DNA of 16,029 bases from Lachnospiraceae bacterium (GTDB lineage: Bacteria; Bacillota; Clostridia; Lachnospirales; Lachnospiraceae). This document shows positions 1-5,804 of the stretch, piece after piece (positions within the stretch are counted from its first letter, which is position 1; each line of letters opens with the position of its first letter). The notes beneath the pieces were generated by a model. The model was not told where the DNA came from. It did not search any database and saw nothing but the letters and a program-made list of their open reading frames with translations. Where the stretch lies: the NCBI GenBank assembly GCA_017958465.1, contig JAGDCQ010000265.1:1-16029 (forward strand). The letters are read 5' to 3'. The translations under genes and the position numbers were made by a program.

Positions 1-177
1 ACCGCGGAGTATCTGCCGCCCGATATCTACGATATTTTCATCAACGTGACCTATGTGACGATCTTCTTTACGGTGCTCGTCCAGGGGCTTACCGTCGGAA
101 GGGTGTACCTCAGGCTTGAAAAACACAAGACGAAGCGGTACGCGGAGCAAAGGGCAAAGAACAGAGGCACGGAGTAA
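1..177 (+). CDS. CPA1-type cation:proton antiporter, C-terminal fragment
   Basis: Only the last 58 codons are in the window; the gene starts upstream of base 1. The frame is open from base 1 to TAA at 175-177. The peptide has a hydrophobic stretch (VTYVTIFFTVLVQGLTVGRV) followed by a basic, charged tail (LEKHKTKRYAEQRAKNRGTE). The phrase FFTVLVQGLT followed by a short cytoplasmic tail is typical of the last membrane helix of NhaP-like sodium/proton exchangers of the CPA1 family, which exchange Na+ or K+ for H+ across the cytoplasmic membrane. That assignment rests on this short motif only. The neighbouring trkA gene, 140 bases downstream on the same strand, fits a cation-homeostasis role. The stop codon lies inside the first unit of the tandem repeats that follow. 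Confidence 0.7.
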   Translation, partial: TAEYLPPDIYDIFINVTYVTIFFTVLVQGLTVGRVYLRLEKHKTKRYAEQRAKNRGTE

Positions 178-300
178 GGAGCCTTAAAGGAACAGAGTAA
201 GACCTTACGGAGTAAGGGATCTTAACAGGAACAGTGTAAGACCTTATGGAGTAAGGAATCTTAAAGGAACAGAGCAAATGCCTTAAGGAATAGGGAGTAA
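171..300 (+). repeat. Imperfect tandem repeat, about 39 bp, 3.4 copies
   Basis: Units begin with GGAGTAAGG or a variant at 171, 209, 248 and 287 (the last partial), giving periods of 38 and 39 bases. Each unit contains one or two short dyads of the form TAAG-N(2-4)-CTTA: TAAGGAGCCTTA, TAAGACCTTA, TAAGGGATCTTA, TAAGACCTTA, TAAGGAATCTTA. The array begins within the last codons of the antiporter gene (ACG GAG TAA) and fills nearly the whole gap before trkA, so it may have grown by duplication of the gene's 3' end. It has no coding potential that I can see. Confidence 0.85.
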
Positions 301-317
301 ATGTATCTGGAGGTATT

Positions 318-1679
318 ATGAAGATAGTGATAGCCGGCGTCGGTGAAGCCGGAACAGAGCTTATCAGACGTCTTGCGAATGACGGATGCGACATAACGGT
401 CATAGACAGCGATCCCGAGCAGCTTGAGTGGGTCACGGACAAGTTCAACGTCAACGGAGTGAACGGCAGCGCAGCTTCGCGCCAGACCCTGCTTTCCGCG
501 GGTGTTGACAGCGCGGACATCTTTGTTGCCTTAACACCCTGGGACGAGACGAACCTGTTAAGCTGCATGCAGGCAAAGAGCGCGGGCGCCCTGCGGACTG
601 CGGCGCGTCTTCAGCTTTCGGACCTTGCCGCCGAGACGGACGCCATCAAAAAAGAGTATGACATAGACTGCATCGTCTGCCCGAGGGTGGACCTTGCCGA
701 GGAGATATACAGGAATATCGGCCTTCCGGGCTATATCAAGCACGAAGGGCTTTTCGGAAACGAAGTCATGATCATCGACCTTTCGGTCCTTAGAGGCTCG
801 CCGCTTGCCGGGATGAAGCTTTCAGCGGTGCGCAGCGAGATCTGCAAGGACATGCTTGTCGGAACGGTCACAAGGGACGGAAAGATCACGATCCCCGACG
901 GCTCCTTTGTCCTGCAGGTAGGGGACGGTCTTACGATCACGGCTTCCGCCGAGACCCTTGAGGAAACGCTTCAATCGCTTGGCGTTTACAGGGCCAAGAC
1001 CGACAGGATCGTCATGGTAGGCTGCGGTATTTCCGGAGAATATCTTGCAAAACGCCTTGTTGACGAGGGCAGGCAGCTTACGATCCTCGAGAGCAGCCTT
1101 GAGAGGTGCCGTATGCTTATGGAGAAGTTCCCGACAGTTCACGTTGCATACTCCGAAGGCGAGATAACCTCGGTGCTTGATGAGGAGCATATAGACAAAG
1201 CGGGAGCGCTGATCTCACTTACGGACAGCGACGAGACGAACCTTGTAATAAGCATGTACGCGTGGTCAAAGCAGATACCCTCGGTAATCACGCGGGTAGA
1301 CCGTTTAAGCCACGTGCGGCTTCTGCATAAGGTAAACATCGATATCACGGCATCGCCCACAGAGCTGACGATAAGGAAGCTGCTGCATTTCATCCGCAAC
1401 GGCGGGAACACCGCGAGCCAGGACGGAATGTGCTATTTTGTGGCAGACGGCAGGGCAGAGGTGACGGAATTCACCGTAAAGCCGGACACGCAGCTTGTCG
1501 GTGTGCCGCTCTCGGACAAGACCTTCAGGCTGAAGAAGGGGGTTATAATCTCCGGGATAATCCGCGACGGAAAGCTTAAGATCCCGGGCGGAAGCTCGCG
1601 CCTTGAAGCAGGCGACAGGGTTGTCGTGACATCTGCCGCGGAGCGGAGGATCAGGACACTGGAAGACATTTTCGCATGA
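318..1679 (+). CDS. trkA: Trk potassium uptake regulator TrkA
   Basis: Peripheral, cytoplasmic NAD-binding subunit that gates a TrkH-type potassium channel. The 453 residues match the usual full length of a two-module TrkA. Domains in order: RCK-N 1 (about 1-125, GVGEAG nucleotide loop at 7-12), RCK-C 1 (about 140-222), RCK-N 2 (about 230-345, GCGISG at 235-240) and RCK-C 2 (about 372-452). Each RCK-N carries the family phrase around a DETNL motif (ALTPWDETNL near 71-80, SLTDSDETNL near 300-309). ATG at 318 is preceded by TCTGGAGG at 305-312, a good ribosome site. No trkH gene is in the window; upstream is a CPA1 antiporter, downstream an FAD enzyme 76 bases away. The gap upstream is occupied by tandem repeats and I see no clear promoter there. 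Confidence 0.93.
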   Translation: MKIVIAGVGEAGTELIRRLANDGCDITVIDSDPEQLEWVTDKFNVNGVNGSAASRQTLLSAGVDSADIFVALTPWDETNLLSCMQAKSAGALRTAARLQLSDLAAETDAIKKEYDIDCIVCPRVDLAEEIYRNIGLPGYIKHEGLFGNEVMIIDLSVLRGSPLAGMKLSAVRSEICKDMLVGTVTRDGKITIPDGSFVLQVGDGLTITASAETLEETLQSLGVYRAKTDRIVMVGCGISGEYLAKRLVDEGRQLTILESSLERCRMLMEKFPTVHVAYSEGEITSVLDEEHIDKAGALISLTDSDETNLVISMYAWSKQIPSVITRVDRLSHVRLLHKVNIDITASPTELTIRKLLHFIRNGGNTASQDGMCYFVADGRAEVTEFTVKPDTQLVGVPLSDKTFRLKKGVIISGIIRDGKLKIPGGSSRLEAGDRVVVTSAAERRIRTLEDIFA

Positions 1680-1740
1680 TGCCAGCTGACCGGCACAGAC
1701 TTATTAATTCAGATCACGGGCCTGTTTGACGGGCTTTACG

Positions 1741-1746
1741 AAGGAG
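1741..1746 (+). promoter_or_regulatory. Ribosome binding site fixing the start of the FAD dehydrogenase
   Basis: AAGGAG lies nine bases before ATG at 1756. This supports ATG 1756 over the in-frame TTG at 1726, which would add ten residues before the conserved FAD-binding strand and has no such site. Confidence 0.8.
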
Positions 1747-1755
1747 AAGAACAGT

Positions 1756-3192
1756 ATGGATTATGATGTGGCAATCATCGGGGCGGGCCCCGGCGGCATT
1801 TTTACGGCATATGAACTCACAAAGCTTAAGAAGGGGTTAAAGATCGCGGTCTTTGAGAGCGGCAACCCCTTGGAAAAGCGTAAATGTCCCATAGACGGCG
1901 TTAAGGTAAAGAACTGCATAAAGTGTAAGACCTGTGCCATTATGAACGGATTTGGGGGCGCAGGAGCGTTCTCGGACGGCAAATACAATATCACGAACAA
2001 TTTCGGCGGCACGCTGCACGAGTATATCGGCAAGGAAAAGGCCACGGAGCTTATGGAATACGTGGACAGCATCAACCTTAAGTACGGCGGCAAGGGCACA
2101 AAGCTCTATTCCACGGGAAATACGCCGATAAAGCGCCTCTGCATGCAGAACGGCCTGCATCTTCTTGAGGCGAGCGTAAGGCATCTTGGGACCGATATCA
2201 ATTATATCGTGCTCGAGAACCTTTATAACGAGCTTAAAGATAAGGTGGAGTTCTTCTTCAACTGCCCGGTGGAGAACGTGCAGGTAAAAAAGGACGGAAC
2301 GAAGAACAAGAGAGGTTCTGAAAAGCGCGTGACCGTAAAGGGTTTAACGGGTGACGGCAACCTGTACGAGATCGTGACCGGAAAAGGCACGTTTACCGCT
2401 GACAAATGTGTTATCTCGGCGGGGCGCAGCGGCAGCAAGTGGATGGAGAAGGTCTGCGATGAGCTGAACATCCCCACTAAGTCAAACCGCGTGGATATAG
2501 GCGTCCGTGTGGAGCTGCCGGCGGAGATCTTTGCGCCGATCACGGATGAGCTCTATGAGAGCAAGATCGTTTACCGCACCGCGAAATTTGAAGATCTTGT
2601 GCGTACTTTCTGCATGAACCCGAAGGGCGCAGTTGTAAACGAGAATACGAACGGTATTGTGACGGTAAACGGCCACAGTTACGAGGATCCTAAGAAACAT
2701 ACACCGAATACGAACTTTGCGCTGCTTGTGGCAAAGCATTTCTCGGAGCCGTTTAAGGACAGCAACGGGTACGGCGAGTCTATCGCAAGGCTTTCGAACA
2801 TGCTCGGCGGCGGAGTTATCGTGCAGCGCTTCGGAGATCTTATCCGCGGGCGAAGGAGTACCGTAAAGCGCATCCACGAGAATTTCGTTACACCTACGCT
2901 TGCCGCAACGCCCGGCGACCTGTCACTTGTCATGCCAAAGCGCATCCTTGACGGCATAATCGAGATGATCTACGCCCTTGACAAGATCGCACCCGGTACC
3001 GCAAACGACGATACCCTGCTCTACGGAGTTGAGGTCAAGTTCTACAACATGGAGGTCGAGATAGATGAGCATCTTGAGACCTGCCACAAGGGGCTTTTCG
3101 TTATAGGCGACTGCAGCGGTGTTACGCACTCGCTGTCGCATGCGTCCGCAAGCGGCGTTTGCGTGGCAAGATACCTGGCGGGAAAGGACTGA
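1756..3192 (+). CDS. Uncharacterised FAD-dependent dehydrogenase (COG2509-like)
   Basis: A 478-residue cytoplasmic flavoprotein of unknown substrate. The N-terminus is a classic Rossmann FAD loop (DVAIIGAGPGG, glycines at 9, 11, 13 and 14) ending in the ribose-binding glutamate of AVFE (34). It is followed by a cysteine cluster, C44, C54, C57 and C60 (KCP...NCIKCKTC), directly before the signature GFGGAGAFSDGK. The C-terminus has the second FAD-contact region (GLFVIGDCSGVTHSLSHASASG). From memory, this layout matches the family of uncharacterised FAD-dependent dehydrogenases common in Clostridia. The CxxCxxC arrangement could bind a metal or a cluster, or act in redox; that is inference. The gene lies 76 bases after trkA without a visible terminator between them, so it may be co-transcribed. 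It ends 198 bases before the aldolase. Confidence 0.85.
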   Translation: MDYDVAIIGAGPGGIFTAYELTKLKKGLKIAVFESGNPLEKRKCPIDGVKVKNCIKCKTCAIMNGFGGAGAFSDGKYNITNNFGGTLHEYIGKEKATELMEYVDSINLKYGGKGTKLYSTGNTPIKRLCMQNGLHLLEASVRHLGTDINYIVLENLYNELKDKVEFFFNCPVENVQVKKDGTKNKRGSEKRVTVKGLTGDGNLYEIVTGKGTFTADKCVISAGRSGSKWMEKVCDELNIPTKSNRVDIGVRVELPAEIFAPITDELYESKIVYRTAKFEDLVRTFCMNPKGAVVNENTNGIVTVNGHSYEDPKKHTPNTNFALLVAKHFSEPFKDSNGYGESIARLSNMLGGGVIVQRFGDLIRGRRSTVKRIHENFVTPTLAATPGDLSLVMPKRILDGIIEMIYALDKIAPGTANDDTLLYGVEVKFYNMEVEIDEHLETCHKGLFVIGDCSGVTHSLSHASASGVCVARYLAGKD

Positions 3193-3282
3193 AGGTACGC
3201 GTACTTTACAGGGGCTTTGGACAGACCAGCCCGATAAAAAGTTCCCCGCGCTAAAAAAAGGTCTTTATTCTTTTGAAAATTG

Positions 3283-3291
3283 TGGTATAAT
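3283..3291 (+). promoter_or_regulatory. Extended -10 promoter of the aldolase gene
   Basis: TGG followed by a perfect TATAAT (3286-3291) forms a TGn extended -10 element. There is no good -35 at 16-18 bases (the region reads TCTTTATT), which is usual for extended -10 promoters. The predicted start is near 3298, leaving a leader of roughly 90 bases before the aldolase. Confidence 0.7.
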
Positions 3292-3373
3292 TAACAGGAA
3301 TCAGGGCGCGTCTTACATTGCCCGCAGTTTTGCAAAGCGGCTTCCGGCGCGGCTCTGACACAAATCCCGTTTG

Positions 3374-3379
3374 AAAGGA
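3374..3379 (+). promoter_or_regulatory. Ribosome binding site fixing the start of the aldolase
   Basis: AAAGGA lies 11 bases before ATG 3391. It overlaps the alternative in-frame ATG at 3379, so that earlier ATG would have no ribosome site of its own. The resulting N-terminus MALVTTKDMF is the form usual for this family. Confidence 0.75.
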
Positions 3380-3390
3380 TGGACATAACA

Positions 3391-4359
3391 ATGGCACTTG
3401 TTACAACAAAAGACATGTTTGCGAAGGCTTATGACGGCGGTTACGCTATCGGTGCTTTCAATGTAAACAACATGGAGATCGTTCAGGGTATCACCGAAGC
3501 AGCAGGCGAACTGAAGAGCCCGGTTATCCTTCAGGTTTCCAAGGGTGCGCGTGCATACGCTAACCACACATATCTTGTTAAACTGGTAGAGGCAGCGGTT
3601 GAAGAGAACCCCGAGATCCCGATCGCTCTTCACCTTGATCACGGCGACAGCTTCGAGCTTTGCAAGAGCTGTATCGACGGCGGTTTCACATCAGTTATGA
3701 TCGATGCTTCTTCGAAGTCCTTCGAAGACAACATCGCTCTCACCAAGCAGGTTGTTGAATACGCACATGAACACGGCGTAGTAGTTGAGGCAGAGCTTGG
3801 TACTCTTGCAGGCATCGAAGACGAAGTTCAGGTTGAAGCAGGTAAAGAAAGCTACACACGTCCCGAAGAAGTAGAAGAGTTCGTTACACGCACAGGCTGC
3901 GACTCTCTTGCTATCGCTATCGGTACTTCTCACGGCGCATATAAGTTCACTCCCGCACAGTGCACAAGAAACGCTGACGGCATCCTTGTTCCGCCGCCCC
4001 TCCGTTTCGACGTTCTCAAGGAGTGCGCAAAGCGTCTTCCCGGATTCCCTATCGTTCTTCATGGTTCTTCTTCCGTTCCTCAGGAGTTTGTAAAGATGGT
4101 AAACACCTACGGCGGAAAGATGCCCGATGCAGTCGGCATCCCGGAAGAGCAGCTTCGTGAAGCAGCTAAGCTTGCCGTTTGCAAGATCAACATCGACTCC
4201 GATATCCGTCTTGCAATGACAGGTAATATCCGCAAGTATTTTGCAGAGCACCCGGATCACTTTGATCCCCGCCAGTACCTTAAGCCCGCTCGTCAGGGTG
4301 TGAAGGATATGGTTGCTCACAAGATCCAGTACGTACGTGGATCGGACGGCAAGGCTTGA
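3391..4359 (+). CDS. fba: Class II fructose-1,6-bisphosphate aldolase
   Basis: Zinc-dependent glycolytic enzyme that cleaves fructose 1,6-bisphosphate into glyceraldehyde 3-phosphate and dihydroxyacetone phosphate. The length of 322 residues is usual for the shorter class II group. Motifs: HLDHGDSFELCKSCIDGGFT, with catalytic Asp83 and zinc ligand His84; VEAELGTLAG (Glu135); IAIGTSHGAYKF (His181, zinc); PIVLHGSSSVP (His224, zinc); and KINIDSDIRLAMTG (phosphate-binding loop, Asp269). All key residues are present. Codon use differs from its neighbours: Val, Leu and Ala are often GTT, CTT and GCT where trkA prefers GTC/GTG and GCG, as expected for a very highly expressed gene. It has its own promoter at 3283 and a strong terminator at 4381, so it is probably a single-gene transcript. 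Related tagatose-bisphosphate aldolases share these motifs but are less likely in this context. Confidence 0.93.
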   Translation: MALVTTKDMFAKAYDGGYAIGAFNVNNMEIVQGITEAAGELKSPVILQVSKGARAYANHTYLVKLVEAAVEENPEIPIALHLDHGDSFELCKSCIDGGFTSVMIDASSKSFEDNIALTKQVVEYAHEHGVVVEAELGTLAGIEDEVQVEAGKESYTRPEEVEEFVTRTGCDSLAIAIGTSHGAYKFTPAQCTRNADGILVPPPLRFDVLKECAKRLPGFPIVLHGSSSVPQEFVKMVNTYGGKMPDAVGIPEEQLREAAKLAVCKINIDSDIRLAMTGNIRKYFAEHPDHFDPRQYLKPARQGVKDMVAHKIQYVRGSDGKA

Positions 4360-4380
4360 TCTGATCAATAGGCTCTTTAT

Positions 4381-4413
4381 GGCCGGTGTTCGTTACGGAT
4401 ACCGGCCGTTTTT
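4381..4413 (+). terminator. Rho-independent terminator of the aldolase gene
   Basis: GGCCGGT (4381-4387) pairs with ACCGGCC (4401-4407), with G-U and A-U extensions toward the loop, followed by GTTTTT. It sits 21 bases past the aldolase stop codon. Confidence 0.9.
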
Positions 4414-4418
4414 GATTT

Positions 4419-4427
4419 TGTGATAAT
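4419..4427 (+). promoter_or_regulatory. Candidate extended -10 just before the transglutaminase lipoprotein
   Basis: TGT-GATAAT matches a TGn extended -10 (GATAAT 4422-4427). It lies only nine bases before the ATG at 4437, so the transcript would begin 2-5 bases before the start codon. There is no plausible -35, since that position is inside the aldolase terminator. The alternative is read-through from the aldolase. Confidence 0.35.
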
Positions 4428-4436
4428 GAATAAAAA

Positions 4437-5636
4437 ATGAAAAAAAGGAAAACAACAGCCGTTCTCTGGCTTTTATTGATATCTGCGGTGCTTGCGTTTT
4501 GCGGGTGCGAAAGGGGTAAGAATACCGCCGCTCCTACAGCGGCTTCTACGCCTGCTTTAACGCCCTCGATCACGCCGACACCCACGATCACGCCGACGCC
4601 CACAAACACGCCGACTCCTACGGAAACGCCCACACCCACGGAAACGCCGACTCCGACCCTCGATCCGGATTCACCGGAGGGGCACCTTGAGGCGCTTCGC
4701 CCTTTTGAAACTTATGAGACGAACGTTGACGGGCACCATACCTGGAACCCGTATGTTTTCGGCATTTTCCATGATAAGTTTTATGAAGCGGACGGGTTTA
4801 AACAGACCTTTTTCAATCTTGTGGATGCACTTATCGCGGGCGAGGACTCTTTTGAGTGCGCGTCCGGGAAAGCGTATGTCTGGTGCACGGGTGGCAGGCT
4901 TTTAGACCGCTTTTTCCCGCCTGCCATGCTCTGTCTTGCCGATGTTTCTGCGGACGAAGGGTATGCAAACGGCCGCGGTAAGATCGTCCTTACGGTCCCG
5001 AAGGAGGAGCTTGCAGCCCGCATTGCGGAGTTTGAGAGCATCGTGACCGGTATCCTCGATGATGCCGTGGGAGACGATTACAATGATTTTGAAGCGGCGA
5101 TCTCGCTTTACGACTATATTTGCCGGAACTGGGAGTACGACTACGCAGAGGTAGCCGGCCAGAAATATGGCGAAGAGGAGGATCCTTCGCTCAACGACCA
5201 GGTTTTCCGCTGCTTTAAGGAGAGAAAGGGCATCTGCTGGGAAATCTCCAGCGTATATGCGTATCTTCTCATGCAGCTTGGGATGGATGCGGACGGAATT
5301 TCTGCGGACAGCGACTCGGACGGTCACGAGTGGACAGCGCTGAGGCTCGGGGATAAGTGGTACAACGCGGATCCCACCTGGGGGCTTTCCAAATACGGAA
5401 CGAACATATCTTATTACCTTTTCAACGAGGATGAGAGGGTGGAAGACGGCTTTTACAGGGATTCGTTTGCGGTGGCAGGCTGGGATACCGGAAAATACGC
5501 GAACTACGGTATCGTTATGAATAACACTGTCAGCGAGTTCAGGGATTCAATGTATTTCGGCATCAACAGGGAGAAGAAGACCGTCATCATACGGAATCTT
5601 AGCGGCGACTATGAAGCGATACCGTATGTTGAGTGA
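4437..5636 (+). CDS. Lipoprotein with transglutaminase-like domain
   Basis: A 399-residue secreted, probably lipid-anchored protein. Residues 1-24 form a signal peptide (MKKRK, hydrophobic core LWLLLISAVLA) ending at FCGC; Cys24 with Gly before it, or Cys22, would be the lipidated residue, although the lipobox is not canonical. Residues 30-75 are a Pro/Thr-rich linker with five TPTPT repeats. The C-terminal half carries a transglutaminase-like (papain-fold) domain with a readable triad: Cys267 in RKGICWE, His297 in DGHEWTAL, Asp312 in WYNADPTWG. In bacteria this superfamily includes peptidases and cross-linking enzymes; the substrate here is unknown. No Shine-Dalgarno sequence is seen before the ATG, where the sequence is only A/T-rich. 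The aldolase terminator is 24 bases upstream. A serpin lipoprotein gene of similar architecture follows 168 bases later. Confidence 0.85.
   Translation: MKKRKTTAVLWLLLISAVLAFCGCERGKNTAAPTAASTPALTPSITPTPTITPTPTNTPTPTETPTPTETPTPTLDPDSPEGHLEALRPFETYETNVDGHHTWNPYVFGIFHDKFYEADGFKQTFFNLVDALIAGEDSFECASGKAYVWCTGGRLLDRFFPPAMLCLADVSADEGYANGRGKIVLTVPKEELAARIAEFESIVTGILDDAVGDDYNDFEAAISLYDYICRNWEYDYAEVAGQKYGEEEDPSLNDQVFRCFKERKGICWEISSVYAYLLMQLGMDADGISADSDSDGHEWTALRLGDKWYNADPTWGLSKYGTNISYYLFNEDERVEDGFYRDSFAVAGWDTGKYANYGIVMNNTVSEFRDSMYFGINREKKTVIIRNLSGDYEAIPYVE
4569..4658 (+). repeat. 18-bp coding minisatellite, five copies (Pro/Thr linker)
   Basis: Five in-frame units of the pattern xxx-ACG-CCG-ACx-CCx-ACx start at 4569, 4587, 4605, 4623 and 4641. 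They encode ITPTPT, ITPTPT, NTPTPT, ETPTPT and ETPTPT. The repeat forms the flexible stalk between the lipid anchor and the catalytic domain. Copy number of such units can vary between strains. Confidence 0.9.
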
Positions 5637-5646
5637 TTGCCTGTAG

Positions 5647-5692
5647 AAAACCGCAGCAAAACCGAGGTAAAACAAGGGCAAAAAGTTTTTTT
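5647..5692 (+). promoter_or_regulatory. Four A-tracts phased at 11 bp upstream of the serpin promoter
   Basis: AAAA or AAAAA runs begin at 5647, 5658, 5669 and 5680, an exact 11-base period, and are followed by T7 at 5686-5692. A-tracts in phase with the helix bend DNA, and such bends often lie just upstream of promoters. The candidate -35 begins seven bases after the T-run. Confidence 0.6.
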
Positions 5693-5698
5693 CAGAGT

Positions 5699-5727
5699 TT
5701 GCAACATTTCACCTGTCTGTGTCGTAT
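5699..5727 (+). promoter_or_regulatory. Candidate promoter of the serpin gene
   Basis: TTGCAA (5699-5704), 17 bases, then TCGTAT (5722-5727). The better-looking TATTAT at 5725-5730 would need a 20-base spacer. The match is modest. The leader to the ATG at 5805 would be about 70 bases. Confidence 0.35.
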
Positions 5728-5804
5728 TATAGGCAGAAACGATCAAGGGGAGGAAAGTGTCTTTTTCTTTGAAAGGCATTGACGCCCTGAAATAGGAGGA
5801 TTTT

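Noticed and set aside
178..317. A c-di-AMP or other riboswitch in the trkA leader
   Set aside because: The gap is filled by tandem repeats and shows none of the conserved stems I would expect for a ydaO-type element.
1726..1755. TTG start for the FAD dehydrogenase ten codons upstream
   Set aside because: There is no ribosome site before it, and AAGGAG is well placed for ATG 1756.
3195..3232. Palindrome GTACGCGTAC and hairpin GGGCT...AGCCC after the FAD dehydrogenase
   Set aside because: Both are short, the hairpin needs a bulge and neither is followed by a T-run, so I do not call a terminator.
3691..4368. Minus-strand frame of 225 codons
   Set aside because: It is antisense to the aldolase, whose catalytic residues are all intact.
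4280..4639. Minus-strand frame encoding a Gly-Val repeat protein
   Set aside because: The GVGVGV run is only the reverse reading of the TPTPT linker and the frame crosses the aldolase terminator.
5638..5692. Possible terminator after the transglutaminase gene (TTGCC...GGCAA then T7)
   Set aside because: The stem is only five or six pairs with a loop of about 36 bases; the phased A-tracts explain the sequence better.
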